A DNA stretch of 64,000 nucleotides from Pempheris klunzingeri (taxonomy: Eukaryota > Chordata > Actinopteri > Acropomatiformes > Pempheridae): NCBI RefSeq assembly GCF_042242105.1, contig NC_092015.1, forward strand, positions 15,269,535-15,333,534, in the 5' to 3' direction. The notes beneath the pieces were generated by a model. It was not told where the DNA came from and ran no database searches. It saw nothing but the letters and a program-made list of their open reading frames with translations. The translations under genes and the position numbers were made by a program. Below are positions 11,946 to 23,269 of this stretch, one piece after another (the first letter of the stretch is position 1; the number at the start of each line of letters is the position of its first letter).

Positions 11946-12215
11946 GTGCTGTGTGTTGTGAGTGTCAGTTTATGCTGTCAGCTGAGACCTTGACTAAAAT
12001 GTTCAAAGTCACTGGAAGGTCTCAGCCCCTCTTCCCTTACAGGAGCAGAGGTAGCAGACCGTAGAGGGAGTGAAAGAAGCGATTGATCGGGGACTCTCAT
12101 TTGATGCAGATAAGTGTAGATGACTGTAATGAGACCCCAGAGAATCTGCGATGTTCATTTGAGGAACCAGCGTTTCAGCTAAAGAAGCATTTCTCACATG
12201 CCCTAACATCTACTC

Positions 12216-12225
12216 TGTGTGTGTT

Positions 12226-12256
<31 letters not shown>

Positions 12257-12263
12257 ACGTGCG
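12216..12263. repeat. (GT)n(GC)n alternating tract, Z-DNA prone
   Basis: GT repeats run without a break into GCGCGCGCGCACGCACGTGCG, giving strict purine-pyrimidine alternation for about 36 bp. Confidence 0.85.
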
Positions 12264-14039
12264 TTTTTGTGCATCCCTCAGTCCCAGCTGTGCTGACTGA
12301 GCTCCAGGCTTTGAGGGCTTCATGAGTGATAAGTAATTTGGAATGAGGGCAAACACTGAAAACACCATTAGGACTGAAACATTACATCAACATCATCATA
12401 ACGTGTTATCAAAGGCAAACAACAACACCTTCCCAATGATGATGCTGAGGTATGTCACATCCTCCTATCACTGCTTATTATAAAGAAATTATGCTAAGAC
12501 AACATTAGAAACTAGAAACATGCAGGGAAAAACATTGTCAAATAACAATATGAAGTTTTTTTCCTTGTAAAGGCAAAGATAAGCAATATAAGTAAGTAGT
12601 TTACCTGATTTTATATGCTTGTGACTGGATATTTATTAACTACTATAACTATAGTTTTAGACAGATTTTACAAATCTTATTGCAAATGCAATTAGTGACT
12701 CAAATGCTAATATATATAATACATGATTTTTTTCAAATTCAATATATAAGCACATTATTGTTGAAAATATATATACATACTCATCTTGCATTTACTTTAG
12801 TCTATATGTCTCCCTTGACATGTATGATATTATGGATTTATGGTCATTTATCAAAGCAGTCGTTAATGGTACTTATAATATTAATTGTTACTATGATTCC
12901 CCATTAACTGATAAAACAGATATCCAAAGACTGGTTTCCCGACGTCTCCCAGTGGGAATGCAATTCAGTTTGTGAGTGAAATGTAATGTGAATGACTTAG
13001 ATCTTTGCAGACACACTGTAGCTTGTGCACCAAACAGAGATGTAGGTGCATCCGAAGTAGCTTCGCAACAATAAACGAGCAGAAAACTATGTGACTCGGT
13101 GGGTATTTTCCTTCAAGGCTGGGTGAACTTCTGAGGGAATTGTTACACTCAACAGGCAAGTAGGACATTATATTACTGTTTATATAAAACATCTTTCCTT
13201 GTTCCAATGACAGTGGCTTGAGGCTCGGAGCCAGGGATGGGGTTCATGCTTGAGCTGGCAAACTAACTAAAGACTAAAATAGGAACATAGAAAACAATGG
13301 ACCAAGGCACTGATAATAGGTCATAAATGTTTGTGGTACAGAGGGGGCAGAGGGGGGAGAAGGGAGAACAGACAGAGAGGAAAGAAACGCTAGGTTATTA
13401 AATCATACTAACTCATACACCTGAGCTGTGGTCAGATCAATGCAGGAGACTATAGGCCGGTGAGTATGAGTGTTTCTGTATATGCATAAACGCATTTGTG
13501 TTTGTCAGTGTGTGTGTGTGTGTGTGCGCAGAGGGCAGCCACCCATATTAGTCAGGTCAGTGGCTGTCTCATGGGGCGCCTGAGGACACACTGTTAGTTT
13601 ATCTGGCTGGCTGAACATAGCTGCACACAACAGCACAGGTCTGACAAAGCAACTACAGTACTTACAAGAGCTCTACTCCGTGGGTGATAACCTTGTTTTC
13701 ATGCTGCTAGTGCATTCAAGACAACACGGAATTAGGATGCATCCCACTGACAAGCCAGGAGGATAAACAAGAGGAAAAGCCCTCAGAGTTAAAGGGAACA
13801 GCGGCACCAAGCTCTCAAGTTGAATTCGACTGATAAAAAGTGAAAGTGTGAATAAGCAGAAAGACTAGATTTTAGCCCTAATTCAGTTATTCCAACTCAT
13901 TTCAGAGATCCTCCCTAAACAAGCAAACAGAATTCATAGGAGTTAGGATCAGTTTGATTATCCTGTCAGCTGAAAGGACTTACTTTCAGGCTCCCTGATA
14001 TGATTTGATTGTAATAATAATTTTTAATACATCTTTTTT

Positions 14040-14165
14040 TTAATTCATGCTTTTATATATTTATATTTTACTTTGTGTTTGAAGTTTATTCTTATTCTTT
14101 TGGAGCTGTGTGTAACAAAAAGCAATTTCCCCCTGGGGACTATTAAAGTGATTCTGATTCTGATT
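14040..14165 (+). repeat. Retroposon 3' tail (LINE/SINE type)
   Basis: Ends with AGCAATTTCCCCCTGGGGAC, then ATTAAAGTGATTCTGATTCTGATT. This is the familiar 'aatttccc...gg...taaag + short tandem repeat' ending of fish non-LTR retroposons. Only the tail is present. Confidence 0.55.
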
Positions 14166-16046
14166 TCAGCCAAGAGTCGTCAGGGCAGCGGGATAAAATC
14201 CCCTTTGACGCAAGCGTGCAAATGGAAACTGGAAATATGATATCATATTATATTTATTATATACAAAATTATGATGCTAACCCCTCACTTATTGTCATTT
14301 AAAATTCAGTGTGCAGGAACATTGGGAAAAACACACCAGCTAGTGCACAAGTGCCTCAAACTCATACGAGGCCATTATACAGTTAGAATCACCACGAGAG
14401 ATGCTGAAGATGCTTTTTCAAGTCAGATTTCATTGGGATTGTAACCCAGTTCCAGAAATCGTCTCGTGTTGGAATCCCGCATTCCCAGAGAGCTTGAAAA
14501 GAGCTGCCTGATCTGTTAGCTAAATTTTTTTTGAAAAAAATGATTTTTTTGAAGTTAGATTTAGTCATTTATGTCAAAAGAAAGACAGCGACACCCTTTG
14601 AAAGTTGTATTTTTAGTTTTTATTGGCATTACTATAACTATACATCATAGGTATATAAACATTACATGAAAATACACCAGATCTCACAGCATTTGATCAA
14701 CGGTAACTCTCAAGGATTGTAACAAACTGTTTCTTTATCATTTTCATCAGAAATTGACACATTGTTCTTACACAATTCTAGAGAAGGCAGTTTTTTTTTT
14801 CCTTTGGGAAAATAACTTCATCATTCGCTGATAGAAGAAAACGTTATTGATTGGGTAGTCATTCTGGAGAATCTCCATTTTAAAATCTAAAGTTTGGTTG
14901 ATTAGTACTGTAGCAGCTGCTGTCCTGGAAATCATCACTTAAAGGATCATTTCTCGGGCTTTCTTAGGCCTGGCAGTTCCCTGAATCACTGGTCCTGCGA
15001 GCTCAGAAAATCATTCGCAGTTCAAAGTAAAGTGAAATGTGAAACAAGCAAACAGTATGTGCTGCAGCAAATGCAAGAAACACTGTAAAACAGGAATCTG
15101 TTCTGCCCAAATCTGTGCAAAACAGGGCAGTAATAATTCAGCCTTCCCATGCAAATCAGTGTTTGAGATTTAGATAACTCAATATTCTTCAGCTTTGCTG
15201 AGCTGAAATCATATTAAAATATCTCAGGGATCCTCTTGTCCACAACGTTTTCTCTTGTCTAGTCTCACGCAGACAGACTGTCCAATGTGCCCTCTCAAGC
15301 TAAAAATCAAATCGGCGCATGCATCATGAAAAAACATGAGAACCCGTCTTTGCTTTGGCTGAATCTAACACAGACGCTGGCTGGCTCAGGCTCAGAATGA
15401 ACATTTGCCTTTCTTTGAGCACTGTTTTCTTGTTCTCAGTGTTTTGTGTTAACAATCCATGCCTGGGGCAGTAGTTAGGAGTCCCAGGTGGACTCTGATG
15501 CACCTGTTTGTCTTCTGGCATTGAAATCTATTTCCATAAGAAACTGTGCGTGCATGTTATACTTTGTAAAATGACAAAATCAAATACCATAAACAAGCAT
15601 CGAATAGATCAGAAACAATCTAAAACTGCATTTTAATGTTAGGGGACAACATTTGTGCTGCATTGTCCATGCTGTGTGTGTGTGTGTGTACACTGAGGAG
15701 GTGGCTGAATGTCTGTTAGGACAGCAGATGGCCAGCACTCGCCCTCTAGGCTTCCTCCTCTCATTGGTCGGCTTGGCAGTGAGTCTGTCATGTTAAAACT
15801 GGTCTCAACCAAAAACTTGAACTGCACGCAGAATACACAGTAACATGTATCCCAGAGAGAGGTTTAATATACCGTCTAACCTTGTTCGTATAAGACAGGT
15901 CACTCTAACTCAGAGTTATTTTAACATTTCAATATTTTAGCATGAACATTTTCAAGTTACAAATGTGTAATATGGGCTTAAAATAAATGTCTTTCAAATG
16001 TGTCAGTCTAAGAATATTCAGAAAATCTAAAATTAATGGTAAAATT

Positions 16047-16354
16047 GGTACCACTGTCATATAAGGCACCCTTTGAAAATTGTATACAAAGGTTAACCAG
16101 TTGATTTAGCAGTGATTAATAAATAATAATAAATCATTAATCTTTTACAGATCAATTACAAAGGTTTATTGACATTAATAAGACATTAGTTAAAACTTTA
16201 TTCCTTTATCATTTACCAAAGGGCCCAAAAGTTGCCCTCATTAATGTCTTTTTATCAGATTTATAAAGCATTAGTTAATTATTCAGAATTCATTAATTAA
16301 GCCAATAGTTAGAGCTTATAAACCGTAAAGGGTGCTTTATTAGAAAGTGGTACC
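16047..16354. mobile_element. MITE with GGTACCACT termini
   Basis: The left terminus GGTACCACTGTCATATAAGG with CACCCTTTG is mirrored at the right by AAAGGGTGCTTTATTAGAAA with GTGGTACC: about 28 bp of imperfect inverted repeat. The interior is AT-rich and carries no ORF. Non-autonomous DNA transposon; superfamily not determined. Confidence 0.8.
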
Positions 16355-17891
16355 TTACACCCTTTGCTAGTATCTAAGTAAACCTGAGCTAAACAGTTGA
16401 GTAAGCCTGCGCTTGTTCACTTTTGCCAGCATCAAATGACTCTTGAGGGCACACAAAGTGAGCCGATAATCTCCAGTACTTTTAGGTTTTTCAGAGTATA
16501 TTCGAAAGTGTTTCTGCACAGCTGTGTCTTCAAGTGTCACAGCCTGACAGCAGATGTCTGGCAAACCAAAGGTGGCTCATGCTGCGCTTTGGTGCACACT
16601 TAAAATGGATTTACCTCAACAAACTCCACTGTACAGTTATTAGATGTGACAGGAAGTAAATGTGCAAGTCACATCGATCTCAGCATGCTGACGGTCGAAT
16701 CTCCTGATCTGTGTTGAAAGATGGTATGAAATTAAACTCATGAAGAGAGATGCAAGTCACTATAGTGTGTGCGTGGACTTGTATTTCTATCTTTGTAAGG
16801 GCCAATTTGAGTGATTGAAAATGATGATTCTCACACCTTCAAAGGGCTGTTTCAGGGCTGAAGTGAAAAATTACGTTTAAAATTTTTTTTTTTATATAAT
16901 TTCAGTTTCACAGCTTGTAATACCAAAAATATGTCCAGTTGGTACAGGGAGCAGTAGCAGTCAGATGATCATGATCGTGTTTTTGCCAGTTTGGCTCCCA
17001 CTGTAATTGAAGGTAAAACTGAAAACGAATGCACTGGTAATGTTGCTAATAATCCCTCATTGCATAGGAAAGTTTACAATTTTTGTGTGTGCATAACTAC
17101 AGCAAATACTGAAATTGAAGTTGAATGAAGTGTACGTGTAAACTGTGACGGAATGGAAGATTTACAGAATAAGGTTCAGCACGTTGTGCTTAAGGTTACA
17201 GAGCAAGGGTCTAATACAATTTGCCAATAAGGGTCTTCAAGTAAAGATGTCCAAATGTGTGTGAATGTGTGAGAGGGTGAGAATCCTAAGGCATGTTACT
17301 TATGCATTAAGGTTCATTGTGCCCTTCTGATTTCCCCTTTTTGCTGTTTTAAATCTCAACTAAGCAAATAATACGTTTTAGTAAGAGCTAATTATTCCAG
17401 CAGACAAACTGTGGTCACTTGTTCATCCATCCATTCTGCGGACATGGTCATGGAAATCCTTATTATACCATCTTCACTTTATAGAAAATAGACTGTGGCC
17501 ACCAGAACCATAGATATTGAGCATCCCAAACATTTTCCAATGTAGTGACTGTGACTTTCAGATTTGCTTGCAAACCTATCCAAACAAAACACTCAATGAT
17601 AAACTGATACTAAAACTAAGAGCGTACATACACAATGCAACAGGAAATCTTATATGCGAGGATTATCAAAATCTCAATGCTTATTCTCACAAGCCAGCAT
17701 GTAAAATTGCAGTAGGTTAAGTGAGCAGTCAGAGTTTCTGGGGTCCCCCGTGCTGTGTCCTCCCCCCAGTGTGTCTGATTGATGGTGTATGAAATAAAAG
17801 TCTGTTTCGGATCACAAGTGTGTGTGTGCGTACATATAAAGTATTGTGCTATGTGAAATGACAGCAGAGACTCATGCGGGTCCTCTCAGTA

Positions 17892-17990
17892 CTATGTCTT
17901 CTCTGGCGTTAGCTTGTTGGTGGAGAAGAGAATGACGAGGATGAAGTGTAGATTCATGCCAGTCCTCTCTGCCTGCGTGTCAACTGCATT
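17892..17990 (-). pseudogene. Possible degenerate TUNAR-like exon (copy E)
   Basis: After an acceptor-like GTTGACACGCAG the minus strand reads GCAGAGAGG and then encodes MNLHFILVILFSTNKL and a stop. This aligns loosely with LNLLLLVFVYMYTST of the 40-aa copy (shared CTCGTC and TCCACC blocks) if about 24 bp before it and 9 bp in the helix have been lost. The LGxIG core is absent. It is the tail of a 179-codon open frame (17892-18431) that resembles nothing I know. Weak call. Confidence 0.2.
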
Positions 17991-18921
17991 TAGGTTCGCT
18001 CCTCTGTTAGAAGCACAGTGCTGAAACCTAAAATCATATCCATAGTGACATGCAGCTCCAGTGGAAATGTTGTAACCAAATCCCAGGGAGTTTTTTGTGA
18101 CTACATGAGTTTCAAGACAGATGGTGCGTCCTTGTACAGAGGTTTTACGTCCTCTTTTCTCAGACAATCCACGCGGGTGCAACTTGATTCTTTTGTTACT
18201 GTCGCCTTCCTTTGAGTTGCACTGCAACAAAGCGGTGTCTTGATTTATTGGACGTTGTCTCACTTCTAGACTTCTATGATGCCGCTCTGTGCCTGACGTA
18301 CAGATCCAATCACAGAAACATGACAGCAGAAAATAGACCATTATTCTGTGGTACCGACCTTCCACGGAGGGATCTTTGATGGTTGGCAGAGCTGCTGCAC
18401 AGACAGAAACTTCAATATCATACAGAGTCATGTCTGGGTGTTTTCAACATCAATGAGCATGTAGAACAAACAGGATCACTGTAAAAATGGCAGTCCTCAC
18501 ATCAGGTATTTTGGTCAGTGTGTGATAAAGTAATACAAGCTTTAGTAAACATCTCGTCATGCACATGTGAAAGAGTACTGTATCTACAAAAACACCAACT
18601 ATAGGACACAAATTTATACAAAAAAGGGTTTGTACATTTTTGTAAAGTGTATTTCTTTTATAAAATAGTCTGTGAACAGATCTCCCTCTCTTAAGCTCTG
18701 TGTGTCACTACCGTTGCCTCTGTTCACCATGTTAATAGAGTATCACTATATCATTAGGCACAGATATCATATAATCCCAAACTTAAGGTGTGCTTAGGTA
18801 CAATATATACAGGTGTGGTTGAAGAACACGATACGATCACTGGCACACCTGGCTGTTTGGTACAGGTGCTGTTATGTGTGGCGAACTATCTCATAACTGA
18901 TACGGTGTTCAGGCACATATA

Positions 18922-19044
18922 TCAGGTGGAGGTGTACATGTAGACGAAGACGAGCAGCAGGAGGTTCAGTACGATGCCGATGACTCCGAGCACAGCCAGG
19001 AATCTCTCCTCTGGTGTGCTCAAGTATGGACACGTTAGGTCCAT
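18922..19044 (-). CDS. TUNAR-like microprotein, 40 aa
   Basis: ATG at 19042-19044, TGA at 18922-18924. An in-frame TGA a few codons upstream limits the frame, so the ORF is truly small. The sequence opens MDLTCPYLSTPEERFLAVLG and continues VIGIVLNLLLLVFVYMYTST: a short polar head, the EER-LAVLG hinge and one membrane-spanning helix ending in VYMYTST. It is collinear with the 55-aa copy at 19787-19954 and with recalled TUNAR. Against the 55-aa copy, many differences in shared residues (Leu, Ala, Gly, Ile, Asn codons) are synonymous, as expected for selected coding sequence. An acceptor-like TTTTTATACAG lies about 25 nt upstream, so it may be the last exon of a longer transcript. Copies at 18.9 and 19.8 kb may be separate genes or alternative last exons. 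Confidence 0.65.
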   Translation of the reverse strand: MDLTCPYLSTPEERFLAVLGVIGIVLNLLLLVFVYMYTST

Positions 19045-19589
19045 GAAAGACTTTTTTCACCGACTCTGTATAAAAACTGATATTTAGCAGTGGGCGTGCG
19101 TGATTATCTGCATATTTGTATCAATGCTCTATTCAAGTAGAGTTAAGGGTGCTCAGGAGAAGACAGGCCTTGATAATTCACTTGGAAATTTTGGTCCCTT
19201 TTTTAATAGTTATAATAGCAGAGTCCCACCGTCTCCTTATCTACTTAGTCAACTTCACTCATGAGTGCATTACTTGTGCAATCATTTGCATTTAACTGGC
19301 AGCAATGATATCCTCAATGTCACAAAGAAGCTTGATTGATGAAAGACAAAAACCACACACTTCTACATGTTACGCTCACAGAGATGCTTTGCGCCACATC
19401 ATGGATCAATAGAAATGCACAGACACATCAGCAGTACCAGCCCAGACACGCTGTCCAGTCACTTGACATGAGGATATGTTAAATTGTCTTGAAAAATGAG
19501 AAGATGGGCCTTAAAAGTGGAGGGAAGTGCCGATGATTCCTCCTCCTTCTCTGTGACTGGCAGCAGTCTTTAGCTAACAGAGCAAAACT

Positions 19590-19675
19590 GTCTTAAGGGA
19601 TAAGCAGTGATGCAGGTGTAGATAAATATGGCTACTATCCAGCTGAACACACCGCCGATGGTTCTCACATCTTAC
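19590..19675 (-). pseudogene. Probable decayed TUNAR-like exon (copy C)
   Basis: The minus strand encodes VRTIGGVFSWIVAIFIYTCI followed by TAY. The nucleotide block GTAGCCATATTTATCTACACC parallels GTGGTCATATTTGTCTACATC of the 55-aa copy 150 bp away. The reading frame has a TAA just upstream and no ATG, and the conserved LNLL motif is lost, so it cannot make the protein by itself. Relation to the cluster is likely but not certain. Confidence 0.4.
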
Positions 19676-19786
19676 TGCTTACTCTGCATCAAACCCTCTC
19701 AGTGCATAAATTCTTAAAGAGGAGTGTGGCAGTGAGAGAAGTTGGGGACCGCGCCAGCGTCTCTTGTTCAAGTCTCGCAGAAAACC

Positions 19787-19954
19787 TTAGGTGACGGAGG
19801 TGTAGATGTAGACAAATATGACCACTAAAAGATTGAGGATGGTTCCAATGATGCCCAGCACGGCTAAAATTCGCTCCTCGCGGTCATTCGTGGAGTCTTC
19901 CTCTCTGGCGTGAGCGCTGCAGACATAGCGGCTGCCGGGGACCATGGTTACCAT
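19787..19954 (-). CDS. TUNAR-like microprotein, 55 aa (closest to TUNAR)
   Basis: The ORF starts at ATG 19952-19954 (G at -3 and +4; a second Met three codons on) and stops at TAA 19787-19789. An acceptor-like CCATTTCCAG lies just upstream (exon start near 19990), so the ORF probably sits in a terminal exon of a longer, otherwise non-coding transcript, as in TUNAR. The head is polar (AREEDSTNDREER); the helix reads ILAVLGIIGTILNLLVVIFV and ends YIYTSVT. From memory of human TUNAR, about 21 of the last 28 residues agree, including an exact LGIIGTILNL and IFVYIYT. TUNAR (megamind in zebrafish) was first described as a lncRNA and then as a conserved ER-membrane micropeptide. The diverged head and the nearby sister copies argue for a TUNAR-like paralogue, but true orthology cannot be excluded from this window alone. 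Confidence 0.7.
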   Translation of the reverse strand: MVTMVPGSRYVCSAHAREEDSTNDREERILAVLGIIGTILNLLVVIFVYIYTSVT

Positions 19955-19990
19955 CACAGAACCCCACCCCCACAGGGCGCGACGCCTGGA

Positions 19991-22014
19991 AATGGAGACA
20001 GTGACGAAGAGGCGGGGGCAGAGGCGAAGCGGAGGACAAAGTTGAAATTGAAGAGAGGAGAGAGGCAAATGGAAATAAGAGGGAGAAGAGAAAGAAACAG
20101 GTTAATTATTTCTGACACAGAGTGGCTGAAAATGGTCCCTCTCACCCAAACACACACACGCACACTTTTAATCTTTTTAGTTACAAACTTTTGCATGCAT
20201 GCATTTGGGCATTGAATATTAATCACAGAAGTGTAAAGAGAAAAAAAAAGTCAGTGGAGAATGAAATGAGATTCTGTCTCATTTGAAAGTATTTCTTCTT
20301 CTGTTTTTGTCCTTTTCTAGAACTTTTTGTCCTCCTTTTCCCTCCTTTCATTTTTTTCCCCTCTTTTCCAACTTTTTCCTCTTTCTCCTCCTACAGCTCT
20401 TGTTCTCACTTCTCTTCACTACCTGTTTTCTCACCACATTTGCAGCAGAGTCCGACAGGACAAGATAACATCCAACACCATGAAGTGTGATCAAGGAACT
20501 GCTCATGGACCGTGGCCTTTTTCAGTCACCTCTTCTCCTCCTCTAACGTTTCTTCCACCATTCACTTATGTGTTTTGTCATTGTTTTCCTCAACTTTTAC
20601 CTGTCCCTTCGTCTTTCCGTTCTTTTCTAACTTTCCTTTTTTGATCAATAGATATCATATGAAGATTAAAACACTTAATCTGGTGCTGGAATTTCTTATA
20701 GTCCCTCTTTCTGCCCATCATTTTGTTTCCTGTGTTCATTATTTTGTTTCCTCTGTTCATCATTTTGTTTCCCTCTTGCTGCCACTAAGCATTAGTGCTG
20801 ATGTGGGATCAATGGTGTCCATTAAAAATGAATGAGGTCGTGTGCTGATTAGGGAATTATCTGCAGTCCTCTGAGACAGTTTGGGAGCACCGAGAGAAAG
20901 GGAGGTTAGGATGAGGACAGTACCAGTGTGTATTTATATCTGTGTGTGTGCTAAAATGAGAATGACTCCTGGGCTTTACACAGGATGTGAGATTTCCACT
21001 ACACTGAACCATCAACAATTAGGTCCACTGGTCACTTTCGTCAGCCAATTTTGTCAATAATTCCCATCCCTTCAATAAAAGCACAAAAACAAATTGAACA
21101 AACTCTCTTAATGATATATTGTTATGGACAATCTCAGGCTGCACCTGATCACAACTTGGTGAAATCAATAGCTCTTTTGTTGTGTACACATTGTAGATAC
21201 AAACACAAAAGATTCATTCTCTAAGTTTTGCCTCTCCTGCCTCCTCTTCTTTTATGTTTGCATTACTCTACTTTCCACTTGTTGTTCTATTTTCATTTTG
21301 TTGGTGTGCTGGCTAATATTTCAGCATCCAGCAGCTGTTCTGGCAGCCCAGGGGTGTGTGTGTGTGTCTGTGTGTGTGTGTGTGTGTGTGTACGTAGAGT
21401 AAGGACACGGACATAGCACTATCTTTTGATGCAGCTTAGCCATTCAGCAGTGTAACATGATTATTTCCAGCCCAATTAGAGGGAATGCATGGCACACCTC
21501 AAAACTTCAGGCCATAAAAGCACACAGATAGGGGGGGGGGAATCAAAGAGTAGCCAAGAGTAAAGGAAAGTGCAACAGATAAATGAGAATACACAACTGC
21601 TGGATTTCAGTAGTAGCTGAAGCCACAGTCAAGTCAAGGCAAAATCAGTCCAGTCTATACAAGCTATATTATACAGGCACATACATGAGCTGCAAGTTTA
21701 CCTAAAGCACAGTGCAGGACAATACTGTATGTGCAGTGCAGATAGATGTTACATAAAGACACTTTGCCCCAAGTTCGCGAAATTTGTGTATGATGTACTG
21801 CAGCAGTTTTAACATGATATTTTCATACTTTTGGCTCACAAAGCATTGTAGTACATGTAGCATTTGAGTACTGTCACTGTGAAACTTAACGTGAAGCATG
21901 TGCCAATAATCTCTACTCCTAACTGGATTGTGTCCAGTGTTATGCACCTTGCCTGCTGCCTCTCTGCCTTCTTTCTTATCTCTTCTGAGGACACTGAAAT
22001 TAGGCAGTGATTTG
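19991..22014. other. Non-coding flank of the TUNAR-like cluster
   Basis: Pyrimidine-rich text at 20280-20640 and a GT microsatellite at 21354-21392. No recognised coding exon. Upstream exons of the 55-aa TUNAR-like transcript could lie here or further right but could not be identified. Confidence 0.4.
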
Positions 22015-22473
22015 TACGGTGGCCGGGAGGTGCAAAACAATTTTACAATACGAGAAACACTTTTACAAGCGGCCGAAACAAATTTACAAGTAACTTTTTC
22101 AACCGGAAAGGGAATGTACCAACTGTCGAGTAGAACCGGAAGTGATAAGGAGTTCATGGCGACCCACGATGGACGGCAGTCAAGCGGTCTTTTGCCCGTT
22201 TTGTGGTAAACATATGAGCCGATTAACGCGGTACATTCCCTTTCCGATTGAAAAAGTTACTTGTAAATTTGTTTCGGCGTTTGTAAAAGTGTTTCACGTC
22301 TTGTAAATTTGTTTTCTCAAATGTAAATTTGTCTCAGGACTTGTAAATGTGTTATGGCAACGTAATTTTGTTTTCTGATTTGTAAAAATGTTTTCTAAAA
22401 TGTAAATTTGTCTCCAGCTTTGTAAAAGTGTTTCTCGTACTGTAAAATTGTTTTGCACCTCCCGGCCACCGTA
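22015..22473. mobile_element. Inverted-repeat DNA element with subterminal repeats and a zinc-finger-like remnant
   Basis: Starts TACGGTGGCCGGGAGGTGCA and ends with its reverse complement. The inverted arms extend about 100 bp, including GGTACATTCCCTTTCC at 22229 mirrored near 22119. The right arm holds about eight degenerate copies of a 15-20 bp unit (TTTGTAAAAGTGTTT type) against about three at the left. The centre contains a plus-strand ORF from 22169 (MDGSQAVFCPFCGKHMSRL) with a CxxC...H arrangement. Flanks share GATTTG, a possible imperfect target duplication. Superfamily not determined. Confidence 0.75.
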
Positions 22474-23269
22474 GGATTTGAGAGGATACCTGAGCCAACA
22501 TGAGTGTGCACCCAACTTTGTTTTTCTATTTATTCAGTGTCTGCATGTGATTCGCTTTTTGTGACTTTCTCCTGGTAGAATTTAGACTTGTTTGTTACAG
22601 TATATATGTGTGTGTTTTGTGAATGTGTGTAGAATGAGGCCCCTCCTGCAAATACAGAACACATCACATTTATCACACATACATCTGCTGCACTATCATG
22701 CCATACAGTTGCAGCATTCTAACACACTCTCTTTCTTTTCTACTCTTTTTTTCTCTCCCTCATTGCCACCCAATTCTCAAATGATAGTGAATACGTAAAA
22801 ACGTGAAAACGTTTGGAGGTCATCTGTTCATAACAGATTTGATTTTCCCATTCTTTCAAGCAAATTGCAAATGTTTAGCACATCTATGCAAATGAGTAAG
22901 TACGATTGTCTACAATTTGCACAATTACCAATCAAACATATCTTGCTGATCTAAACTGCTCATGCTGCCTCTCAGTGTTACTCTCCAAAACATGTATGGA
23001 TTCTTTCATTGTCATCACATCCACAATAGTCCACTCCACATTGTCAAAAGCTGTCAGGCATATATACCATGAATATCACTACAGTAATTTGTGTTTTTTA
23101 TTGGTAAATTGCCTGTCAGGTGAAACTTGAACTTTACAAAGTAATGGGGAGTTTCTCACACCTCACATCAACCAATCACAATTATGTCAGGGTAGTTGAC
23201 AGGTGCTATCCATTAGCATGTGTTGTTTATAGAGCTTGACCACAGCAGAATCGCTCCAGTTTCTGAGCA

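Larger units (their letters stand above)
10789..17891. other. Gene-poor stretch between TUNAR-like copies
   Basis: No splice-bounded coding exon recognised. It contains an inverted-repeat element (11779-11945), an alternating purine-pyrimidine tract (about 12228-12263), GT microsatellites (13509-13526, 15673-15690), a retroposon tail (14040-14165) and a MITE (16047-16354). The 5' UTR and promoter of the 66-aa microprotein gene must lie in its first part, just above 10788. Confidence 0.5.
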
